A stretch of 64,000 nucleotides of DNA, taken from Belliella kenyensis. Its GTDB lineage: Bacteria; Bacteroidota; Bacteroidia; Cytophagales; Cyclobacteriaceae. The position numbers and the translations under genes are program-made. The stretch is taken from assembly GCF_022549675.1 (NCBI RefSeq), contig NZ_JAKZGR010000006.1:1-64000 (forward strand), given 5' to 3'. The notes beneath the pieces are model-generated. The model was not told where the DNA came from and did not search any database. It worked only from the letters and a program-made list of their open reading frames with translations. This document shows, one piece after another, positions 57,078-64,000 of the stretch. Every line of letters begins with the position of its first letter. Position 1 is the stretch's first letter.

Positions 57078-58223
57078 ATGCTTAACCCCATTCTGCTTTC
57101 TGCGCCTTCTTTTGAAGGTAATGAAGAATTATATATTTCAAAAGTACTTGCAACTCCATACATTGCAGCTGGTGGTGATTTTCTAAATGAATTTGAGCTT
57201 GCTCTCGCAAATCATGTACATCCCAAAAAGGTAGTTGGACTAAACTCTGGTACCTCTGCTATTCATCTAGGCCTAAAGCTCCTAGGAGTACAGCCGGGTG
57301 ATCATGTTATTTGTCAATCCTTCACTTTTTGCGCATCTGCTAATCCAATAGTTTATTTAGGAGCCAATCCAATATTCATCGATAGTGAACCACAGACATG
57401 GAACATGTGTCCTGATGCCTTACAATCTGCATTGATTCAACTTGATAAAAAGGGAGAGCTTCCGAAGGCTATCATTGTAGTGGACTTGTTTGGAATGCCT
57501 GCCAAATACGATGAAATTTTAGATATCGCTAGAAACTATGGTATACCTGTGCTAGAAGATGCTGCCGAGTCTATGGGGTCATCCTACAAAAACCAACCTT
57601 GTGGTTCCTTTGGAGATTTGGGTGTGTTTTCTTTCAATGGAAATAAAATCATTACAACTGGTGGAGGTGGAGCATTGATTTCAAATGATATGGAGCTTTT
57701 GAACCGATCTAGAAAATTAGCTTCTCAAGCAAGGGAAGAAGTGCACTATTTCGAGCATACTGAAATAGGTTACAATTATAGACTCGGCAATATACAAGCA
57801 GCTATAGGTAAGGCACAAATCGAAGGCATCAAAGAAAAAATAGCTGGTAGAAGGCATGTGTTTTTGAGATATCAAAAAGCTTTGGGAGGACTGAGTGGGA
57901 TTTCATTTTTAGATGAACCCGAAGGTGCATTTTCTAATAGATGGCTCACTACAATACGTATAAATCCATCTTTAGCAGGTTTTGATAAAGATAGGCTAAG
58001 ATTAAGTCTTCAGGAGAATCATATTGAGAGCAGGTTTGTGTGGAAGCCACTTCATTTGCAGAAGTCATTCCAAGGGTTCAAGTATTTCGGAGGGGAAATA
58101 GCTGCAAATATCTTTGACCAAAGCCTATGCCTACCTAGTAGTCCCCAACTTCAAGATGAAGAGATTGAAAGGGTAGTGTCAGTGATCAGGAATCTAGTAG
58201 ATAAATCGAAAAGCCATGTATAG
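57078..58223 (+). CDS. DegT/DnrJ/EryC1/StrS sugar aminotransferase (PglE-like)
   Basis: 381 residues, PLP fold type I. The Schiff-base Lys190 lies in FSFNGNKIITTGGGGAL; GLNSGTSAIHLGLKLLG and VLEDAAESMGSSYKNQPCGSFG are also typical of PglE/PseC/DesI-type enzymes. It should aminate the C4 keto group of a UDP-4-keto-6-deoxy-GlcNAc. It lies before a PglC-like and a PglD-like gene, overlapping the first by 8 bases. The dehydratase it needs is not in this operon; a candidate is at 20090. Confidence 0.9.
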   Translation: MLNPILLSAPSFEGNEELYISKVLATPYIAAGGDFLNEFELALANHVHPKKVVGLNSGTSAIHLGLKLLGVQPGDHVICQSFTFCASANPIVYLGANPIFIDSEPQTWNMCPDALQSALIQLDKKGELPKAIIVVDLFGMPAKYDEILDIARNYGIPVLEDAAESMGSSYKNQPCGSFGDLGVFSFNGNKIITTGGGGALISNDMELLNRSRKLASQAREEVHYFEHTEIGYNYRLGNIQAAIGKAQIEGIKEKIAGRRHVFLRYQKALGGLSGISFLDEPEGAFSNRWLTTIRINPSLAGFDKDRLRLSLQENHIESRFVWKPLHLQKSFQGFKYFGGEIAANIFDQSLCLPSSPQLQDEEIERVVSVIRNLVDKSKSHV

Positions 58224-58836
58224 TCGAATAGGTAAAAGAATATTTGATCTCCTATTAGCAGGATTTCTTGCCTTAGTTTTTTTCCCATTTTTTCTGCTTA
58301 TATGGATATTGACTTCAATCAATAATCATGGACAATCTGCCTTTTTTTATCAAGAAAGACCAGGTTTGAATGGACAGATTTTCCAAATAATTAAATTTAA
58401 GACAATGAGGGACGCTTATGATAGTTTAGGTAATCCACTGCCAGATAGTCAAAGAATTACCAAATTTGGTAGAATCGTAAGAAGAACGTCTTTAGATGAG
58501 TTGCCACAACTTTTCAATGTTTTGGTAGGAGATATGAGTGTGGTAGGTCCACGCCCCTTACTCGTAGAATACCTGACATTATATGACATGAATCAAAAAC
58601 AAAGGCATCTCGTGAAGCCAGGAATCACAGGGTGGGCTCAGATAAATGGTCGCAACGCCATAGATTGGTGTAGTAAATTTGAGTTTGATGTGTGGTATGT
58701 TCATCACGTGAGCTTCTTACTAGATGTTAAAATCCTTTTGATTACATTTTTTAATGTATTACAAGGAAAAGGAGTGACGCAACAAGGGCATGTGACGGTA
58801 GGTAAATTCAAAGGAAATCAGCCTTTAACTGAATAG
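58216..58836 (+). CDS. Priming sugar transferase (PglC-like)
   Basis: 206 residues, small phosphoglycosyl transferase. N-terminal re-entrant helix (about 8-30), then YQERPGLNGQIFQIIKFKTM, RTSLDELPQLFNVLVGDMSVVGPRPL and KPGITGWAQINGRN. The family moves phospho-diNAcBac or a similar sugar to undecaprenyl phosphate. It is the second such enzyme in the window. It overlaps the aminotransferase and is one base before the acetyltransferase. Confidence 0.93.
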   Translation: MYSRIGKRIFDLLLAGFLALVFFPFFLLIWILTSINNHGQSAFFYQERPGLNGQIFQIIKFKTMRDAYDSLGNPLPDSQRITKFGRIVRRTSLDELPQLFNVLVGDMSVVGPRPLLVEYLTLYDMNQKQRHLVKPGITGWAQINGRNAIDWCSKFEFDVWYVHHVSFLLDVKILLITFFNVLQGKGVTQQGHVTVGKFKGNQPLTE

Positions 58837-58837
58837 T

Positions 58838-59446
58838 ATGCAATTAATTAACATAATCGGAGCTTCTGGGCATGCTAAGTCAATTATAGATTTGATCCCT
58901 GATAAGAATGCTATAGTTGGAGTTTATGATGACAATCTAGAATTGACCACCTTGATGGGCTTGAGCGTTACAACACCCATTCCTCCTATCTTCCCAAATA
59001 AAAGCCCTTTGGTTATTGCCATTGGGGACAATCGTGTAAGATGTGACTTTGCTAGGCAAATGCATGAAAATCATCAGTTTGTGACTATAATTCACGACTC
59101 TGCTATTATCTCAACTTCTGCGCAAATCGGCTCAGGTAGTGTGGTGATGGAAAGGGTAGTGCTCAAAGTGGATAGTTGTGTAGGTGATCATGTCATCCTA
59201 AATACAGCTTCTACCATAGACCATGATTGCTATATTGGTGATTTTGTCCATATTGGTCCAGGTTGTACTTTATGTGGGAATGTTCAAATAGGTGAAGGTA
59301 CCCTGGTAGGTGCTGGGTCTGTCATATTACCAAATGTGAAAGTAGGGAAATGGTGCACTATTGGAGCGGGAAGTGTGGTTATAGAGGACCTCGAAGACGG
59401 AGGGAAGTGGATAGGGAATAGGGCTATTTCGAAAAAGATGATATAA
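58838..59446 (+). CDS. Sugar acetyltransferase (PglD-like)
   Basis: 202 residues. An N-terminal Rossmann-like domain (IIGASGHAKSIIDLI) and a C-terminal left-handed beta-helix with NTASTIDHDCYIGDFVHIGP, the catalytic His of PglD/NeuD-type enzymes. It should N-acetylate the 4-amino sugar made by the aminotransferase, giving a UDP-diNAcBac-like donor for the transferase between them. The last gene of the operon; element copy D starts 58 bases later. Confidence 0.92.
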   Translation: MQLINIIGASGHAKSIIDLIPDKNAIVGVYDDNLELTTLMGLSVTTPIPPIFPNKSPLVIAIGDNRVRCDFARQMHENHQFVTIIHDSAIISTSAQIGSGSVVMERVVLKVDSCVGDHVILNTASTIDHDCYIGDFVHIGPGCTLCGNVQIGEGTLVGAGSVILPNVKVGKWCTIGAGSVVIEDLEDGGKWIGNRAISKKMI

Positions 59447-59504
59447 ATTACATTTTATTTTTTCAATTGATGTAAATCAAGGTGATACAGTTACAATATT
59501 TTTT

Positions 59505-59654
59505 CTGATTATACGCTTTTTTGCCAGCAACTTCAATTCATTGGCTCATCAGGTTGTTAATGGTCAATATCCATAAGTATCCAATATCAATTTATATCGG
59601 AAGTTAGATAAATCGGAATTTTGTAATGTTATTGGCAAAGTTCCGTATATCCAT
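59505..59654 (-). repeat. Dispersed MITE-like element, copy D (complete, with direct repeats)
   Basis: 150 bp from CTGATTATACGC to GTTCCGTATATCCAT, inverted relative to copy B and closely similar along its length. AATATTTTTT occurs at 59495-59504 and again at 59656-59665, a perfect 10-bp direct repeat on either side. The remaining stretch to 59860 shows no gene. Confidence 0.88.
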
Positions 59655-59860
59655 AAATATTTTTTAGAAAGTACTAATGCTAGTCTCTTGGTAAAATCAA
59701 TTGATAAAATTAATGTTTGCATTTGTTCATTAACCCTAATAACTGATCTTATTTATTATCGAAATGAATTGAAAATAGGCAACAGCTTATTCTAATGGTA
59801 TCTTTCCTGTGAAATATATTTTTCAGAATATCTATCGATCAATTACGGCCAGAGGGTAGA

Positions 59861-61045
59861 TTAACTTCCCCAAACTTTCAATTTTCCATCAAGGAGCGAT
59901 TCATTGGCCATAGCCACGGCTATTGCAGTAGTTCCCCCATTCATTACATTGGCATGAGGTGTGGCATTTTCTTCTAAGCACCTGTAAAAGTCGGTGAGCG
60001 CATAGAAGCTACCATCTTTCAAAGGTTCATCGATAAGTCTGATGCCTTTTCTATCAGCTGTCCAGTTGAGTTTGGTAGCACCAGATACACCATCGACCTC
60101 TTGTAGCTCTCTGATATGATCTTCTTCTGCATAGAAATATCCATCATTAAAGAAAAGAGATACTGTACCTTTATTTCCTCTTATTTTGAAAACATATCCT
60201 TCATGAGCATTTGAGCAGGTAGCCCCAAAATTCCCAATCATCCCTGCCTCATCGTATCTAGCAAGGATCTGTACATTGTCAAAAGTTTCTCTTCCATCTT
60301 TGAAAAAATCAATGCCACCAGAAGCAAAAATGCTGTCAGGTGTAGTTTCAAAGGCCCAATGGATAAAATCCATTTGATGAGAGAGCAATTCTGCTGCTAA
60401 GCCACCGGAATACTCATGATACATTCTCCAATTGATGAGTCTTTCAAGATCGGGACTAGGCACATGTCTTCTCCAGTTGTGATTCCTGTCCCACCTCACT
60501 TCTATTTGAGTGACCTTTCCCAAATATCCTGATTGGATGTAATTTTTTACTTTGAAATACAATGGGGAATACCTGTATTGATGGCCTATTTGTATCACTT
60601 GTTTAGGATATTTGGAAGCTAGATTTTGTAAAGTAATTGCCTCAGCAGCTGTGTGGGTCATAGCCTTTTCTAGATACACATGCTTTCCAGCCTCCAAGGC
60701 TGTTTTTGCTTGTTCAAAGTGAAACGATAGGGGAGTGCTAATAAGAATGATGTCTATATCTTTGTCCGCAGCCATCTGTTTATGGTCAGTGTAAACTTTG
60801 ATTCCTGCACTCTTTCCAGCATGCTTTATTCGATCTGTACGAAAACTCAACGTGTCACACACGGCAGTCACCTTAAACATGTCAGGGATTTCGTTGAATA
60901 CGGAATGAAGTCCACTTCCTCTGTCACCGTAGCCCAAAATCCCTACTGTGTATTGCTTTTTTATTCCATGGTGTAAAGCAAAGGAAGGTACTGCTGAAGC
61001 CAATCCTAAAATGGCACTACTTTTTATAAAATCTCTTCTTTTCAA
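59861..61045 (-). CDS. Gfo/Idh/MocA family oxidoreductase with Tat-type leader
   Basis: 394 residues. The N-terminus MKRRDFIKSSAILGLASAVP is a twin-arginine-type leader, so the enzyme is probably exported folded with its cofactor. The Rossmann domain has VGILGYGDRGSGL; the EKP-like motif reads Y-L-E-K-A-M, with Ala in place of the usual Pro. The C-terminal domain is of the GFO_IDH_MocA_C type with HEYSGGLAAELLSHQMDFIHW. Members oxidise sugar ring hydroxyls, including 3-keto formation. It is on the same strand as the DUF1080 gene upstream. Confidence 0.88.
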   Translation of the reverse strand: MKRRDFIKSSAILGLASAVPSFALHHGIKKQYTVGILGYGDRGSGLHSVFNEIPDMFKVTAVCDTLSFRTDRIKHAGKSAGIKVYTDHKQMAADKDIDIILISTPLSFHFEQAKTALEAGKHVYLEKAMTHTAAEAITLQNLASKYPKQVIQIGHQYRYSPLYFKVKNYIQSGYLGKVTQIEVRWDRNHNWRRHVPSPDLERLINWRMYHEYSGGLAAELLSHQMDFIHWAFETTPDSIFASGGIDFFKDGRETFDNVQILARYDEAGMIGNFGATCSNAHEGYVFKIRGNKGTVSLFFNDGYFYAEEDHIRELQEVDGVSGATKLNWTADRKGIRLIDEPLKDGSFYALTDFYRCLEENATPHANVMNGGTTAIAVAMANESLLDGKLKVWGS

Positions 61046-61432
61046 TGGATTATTAGTTGGTTATTACGAGTTTGATTTAAATATAGTAGATTTCATATTT
61101 TTCAACAATGAAATTTTTGACTAGCGGTGAGTGTATAAGGATTCGAATGACAATTATTTTCTGGATTCATCACAAACATAAACGCCAAGCTCCTCAGAGA
61201 GGTATGTTAAATTTTGTTGATTTTTTCATTCCATTCTCAATAGTGTAGTTTGTTCATGTCAAAAAGAATTATTTTCTGATCTGGTAAAAAATGGATGTTT
61301 TTGATGATTAATTTATTTCTGATAGAAACCCCTTTAAAAATTACGGCCCTACGTTTCCATAGAGCCATAATTCAAACTATTAATTGTTAGTGGTTGGTTA
61401 ATTTTTTTAAGCTAAAGCAATAGAAATTTCGG
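61046..61432. other. Intergenic stretch, no feature found
   Basis: 387 AT-rich bases between two minus-strand genes. CAAACATA at 61173-61180 reads TATGTTTG on the minus strand (a -7-like match) but has no partner -33. Confidence 0.4.
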
Positions 61433-62827
61433 TTATTTCAACTCTTTGATTTTGATATTCTTGAACTTCACTTCATCTCCATGATCCTGAAGCAGGATAT
61501 GTCCTTCTTCTGCCTCACCAAAGTTTTCCCAAACTTTATATTTGCTCATGCTCACTAATTTTCTATAATCTTCAGATCCTCTTACGTACTCTAAAACCTT
61601 CACACCATTGAGGTAGTGCTGAACAGTATTGTCAGGATATACTACAATTCTTCCTTGATTCCACTCTCCGGGCTTTTTGACAAATCTCTCCTGCTTATCG
61701 GCTGTCTTTAGATCATACAATGATGCTAAAGTTCTATTTCCGTCTCGTCCATTTTTTGCATCTGGATGCTTCTTGTCATCCAAGATTTGATATTCTAGAC
61801 CTATGGCAGATCCTTTGTTTCCTTCTGATAAGGTTACAAAATACTTAACTCCGCTATTAGCTCCTTCTGAAAAGTTAAAATCAAAAGAAAGATCAAAAGT
61901 ACTAAACTTATCTTTGGTCACAATATCACCGAAACTCATAGATTCAGATCCGTCGGAAGCCTCTACCATCAATATTCCATCTTTGGTATGCCATCCTTTG
62001 TCAGGGAAATCAGCTCTGTAAGCTCCTTTCCATCCTTCGGAAGATTCTCCATCAAATAGCAGTTTCCATCCATTTTCTTTTTCATAATCAGTAAGTGTGT
62101 TGTAACCAGTATTTACCACATACACATTACCTTCAAAAGCTTTAGGTTTTAAGTTTTCAGTCTGGATTCTAATATTCCTGAAGTATGTCTTTTCACCAGC
62201 ATGAGCTTCATCATAGATAGCATGAACTTGAAGGCCAATATATCCCTTACTATCCATGTCATCTACTACGTAGGCCACTTCTTGACCGTTGATCCAAGAT
62301 TTGATTTCGTTACCAATAGCCTCTATTCTATATGTATTCCATTCACCCATATTAAAAGCACTTTTAGCTTGTGGGTTTAAGTCTAGCGGGTATAGCCATC
62401 CTCTTCTTGCCTCATCATATAGTCCTCCAGACCAGGCCCTTTCAGTTGGGTCTGCTTCGATTTGATATCCATATACGAGACCTTGTCCATCTCTTGCAGC
62501 TTCGTCATATTGACCTCTTATCATTGCACCAGAATTGGAAGAAATATGATTGATTTTAAGCTCAAATTCCAAAATAAAATCTTCATAACTTTCCTCTGTG
62601 ATCAGAAAAGTATTTGGTGTCCCATATACGGCAGTACCTACTATTTCTCCATCTATTATTTCAAAATTAGCTTTTCCCATGACAGTCTTCCATCCATCAA
62701 GACTCTCACCATCAAAGAGTGAAACCCACGCATCTTCTTCTACTGTTGGCGATTCATTTCCACAAGTCTGAGAGGTCAGACTCAAAAGTAAAATAAAGCA
62801 TATAGGATATAGTTTTTTTATGGTCAT
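61433..62827 (-). CDS. Lipoprotein with two DUF1080 (3-keto-disaccharide hydrolase) domains
   Basis: 464 residues. The signal ends T-S-Q-T-C (Cys near residue 22). Two DUF1080 beta-sandwich domains are seen: residues about 32-225 (WVSLFDGESLDGWKTVMGKA) and about 250-462 (GWKLLFDGESSEGWKGAY). Related Bacteroides proteins hydrolyse or lyse 3-keto-glycosides, and others may only bind. The Gfo/Idh/MocA gene downstream on the same strand could make the 3-keto substrate. Confidence 0.9.
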   Translation of the reverse strand: MTIKKLYPICFILLLSLTSQTCGNESPTVEEDAWVSLFDGESLDGWKTVMGKANFEIIDGEIVGTAVYGTPNTFLITEESYEDFILEFELKINHISSNSGAMIRGQYDEAARDGQGLVYGYQIEADPTERAWSGGLYDEARRGWLYPLDLNPQAKSAFNMGEWNTYRIEAIGNEIKSWINGQEVAYVVDDMDSKGYIGLQVHAIYDEAHAGEKTYFRNIRIQTENLKPKAFEGNVYVVNTGYNTLTDYEKENGWKLLFDGESSEGWKGAYRADFPDKGWHTKDGILMVEASDGSESMSFGDIVTKDKFSTFDLSFDFNFSEGANSGVKYFVTLSEGNKGSAIGLEYQILDDKKHPDAKNGRDGNRTLASLYDLKTADKQERFVKKPGEWNQGRIVVYPDNTVQHYLNGVKVLEYVRGSEDYRKLVSMSKYKVWENFGEAEEGHILLQDHGDEVKFKNIKIKELK

Positions 62828-63314
62828 ATAGATTTGAGTTTTGTTAATTCTCGTACAAGGTTGAAAATTATATGTGAATTTGCCATGATTTTTGGATTCA
62901 ATTACGAAATCGATTGCGATTTCTTAGACTCTAAAGAATTAGGTTGCCCTTGATGTAGAAACTTACCCATCTAAGCATCGATGCAATTTATGCAAGTATG
63001 AAAAAAAAATGTATAGATATTGTTTAAAATAGTTAAAATGTAACTTTATATTTTTAATTGGTGCAGGTTAACGTATAGCTGTAATTGAGAAATGTAATGG
63101 CATTACCCTTTTTACGCTGAATTTGACAGATCATGTGCTATTTTTTAGAAAAAATAAACAAAAAATCAAGTCGTAATTATACTGATTTTGGGTTATTTAT
63201 GTTTTTATATTGATTTATTTTAATTTTTCTTGTAGCGATTTTGTGATTAATAGCGTCTAGGTAAAAGTGAGCGCTCAAAATTGAATTTCAAACTAATCAA
63301 AAGAAAAATTAATC
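62828..63314. other. Divergent intergenic region, no gene found
   Basis: 487 bases between divergent genes. GAGCGCTC near 63270 is an 8-bp palindrome. No clear promoter pair was recognised on either strand. Confidence 0.4.
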
Positions 63315-63815
63315 ATGAGAAAAACCAATCTATTATTAATCGCTTTGGCATGTACATTTGCCTTGTTCAGTTGTAATGAAGATGAGAATCCTTGTCAAGA
63401 TGAGACTTTGAATGCTTTTCGTCTTATAGCTCAAGATGAAGATGGTGAGAATATTTATTCGGAGGATGCTGAATGGGATGCTGATTTGGTGACTATAACC
63501 TACATAGATGAAGAGGGAGAAGTTGTATCAGTTGATTTCGAAGCGAAGGAATATACTTCTGGAGATATCTATTTTGAGTCACAAAAAATGTCAGAGTTGA
63601 GCCTTGATGGTACTATTGAGTACTTGATAAGCTTCAATGAAGAGCTATCCTATGTTGTATCTTATGTCGTTGAAAGAAATACTGATGGCGATTGTATTTC
63701 CTATGCTTATGAAGCTACAGATGAAGATGGAGAGAATTTAGGGATTACTTCTGGATTGAATCCTGGGGCATATGTGCTGGTATTGCCGACTCCTGGAGAG
63801 GGAGAAGAAGACTAA
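63315..63815 (+). CDS. Acidic secreted lipoprotein, function unknown
   Basis: 166 residues. The signal peptide ends A-L-F-S-C (Cys near residue 20). The mature part is very acidic with few Lys/Arg and carries the phrase DEDGEN twice (about residues 38 and 137), each after a short strand. This could bind calcium, but no complete EF-hand or known domain is seen. Single gene followed by a strong terminator. Confidence 0.75.
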   Translation: MRKTNLLLIALACTFALFSCNEDENPCQDETLNAFRLIAQDEDGENIYSEDAEWDADLVTITYIDEEGEVVSVDFEAKEYTSGDIYFESQKMSELSLDGTIEYLISFNEELSYVVSYVVERNTDGDCISYAYEATDEDGENLGITSGLNPGAYVLVLPTPGEGEED

Positions 63816-63844
63816 AATGAAAAATTTACAGAACTCATAATTAT

Positions 63845-63881
63845 AAAAAAGGATGTCATATCAATTTGACATCCTTTTTTT
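63845..63881. terminator. Bidirectional intrinsic terminator
   Basis: AAAAAAGGATGTCA (63845-63858) and TGACATCCTTTTTT (63867-63880) form a perfect 14-bp stem between convergent genes, with an A/T run on either side of the GC part. Confidence 0.92.
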
Positions 63882-63899
63882 GACTTTTTGTTTTATGTA

Positions 63900-64000
63900 C
63901 TAGACACCAGCATATGCTGAGAAGCCACCATCTACTGGAACTACTACGCCAGTAACGAATGCAGATGTTGGATCTATGAGCCATAAAAGTGTTGAAGACA
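63900..64000 (-). CDS. Short-chain dehydrogenase/reductase, C-terminal end only
   Basis: Partial: the minus-strand frame entering from base 64000 ends at the TAG at 63902-63900. The last residues include LIDPTSAFVTGVVVPVDGGF, which is the classical SDR C-terminal motif (T-G-x-x-x-x-V-D-G-G). The rest of the gene lies outside the window, so substrate and subgroup are unknown. Confidence 0.85.
   Translation of the reverse strand, partial: SSTLLWLIDPTSAFVTGVVVPVDGGFSAYAGV

Overview
The window looks like chromosome of a gliding Bacteroidota bacterium of the Cytophagales, most like the Cyclobacteriaceae (Algoriphagus/Belliella-type). The reasons are gldC, a TonB-dependent receptor, Gfo/Idh/MocA and DUF1080 proteins, the ftsX-DUF3098-uppP-truB-ribF order, Shine-Dalgarno-poor starts, and promoters of the TTTG-N19/20-TAnnTTTG type. 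The placement is an inference from gene content; no rRNA or tRNA gene was seen.

Layout. 1-0.46 kb: the end of a dispersed repeat, then a 27-bp minisatellite. 0.5-4.3 kb: penicillin-acylase-family hydrolase, a small membrane protein, and a winged-helix regulator with a degenerate nucleotidyltransferase-like half. 4.9-23.8 kb: a Wzx/Wzy-type exopolysaccharide cluster, with export lipoprotein, BY-kinase co-polymerase, UDP-glucose dehydrogenase, flippase, glycosyltransferases, acyltransferases, polymerase, beta-helix protein, reductase, 4,6-dehydratase, priming transferase and Wzi. Its centre (9.6-20 kb) is clearly more AT-rich than its ends, as expected for an exchanged specificity region. 24.4-25.7 kb: a second nucleotide-sugar dehydrogenase framed by heptanucleotide repeat arrays. 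26.2-35 kb: menE/menB, pheA-aminotransferase-tyrA, and envelope proteins. 35.7-40.6 kb: aquaporin, then a SAM riboswitch driving metY-metX-hom. 41-47.7 kb: pdeM, ftsX-DUF3098-uppP-truB-ribF, a two-subunit CoA transferase, gldC. 48-55.5 kb: TonB receptor plus SGNH lipoprotein, tex, a thioredoxin-like protein. 55.8-59.4 kb: a WecA-like transferase and a PglE/PglC/PglD-like set. 59.9-62.8 kb: Gfo/Idh/MocA oxidoreductase and a tandem DUF1080 protein. The end holds an acidic lipoprotein and the 3' end of an SDR gene.

How the genes fit together. The two glycan loci appear linked: the soluble 4,6-dehydratase at 20.1 kb could supply the 4-keto sugar both to the reductase beside it and to the PglE/PglD pair at 57-59 kb. 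Priming and lipid-carrier functions are present in several forms (two PglC/WcaJ-type transferases, one WecA-type transferase, UppP).

The most novel item is a 150-bp element present in four copies, with roughly 27-bp imperfect terminal inverted repeats. One copy has a perfect 10-bp flanking direct repeat and another an 8/10 match. It looks like a MITE with no transposase in the window, and its copies bracket the polysaccharide loci. Other points of interest are the heptad arrays, an intrinsic terminator on the ugd stop codon inside the cluster, an apparent autoregulated promoter for the pseudo-nucleotidyltransferase regulator, and a G8 tract in the WecA-like gene.
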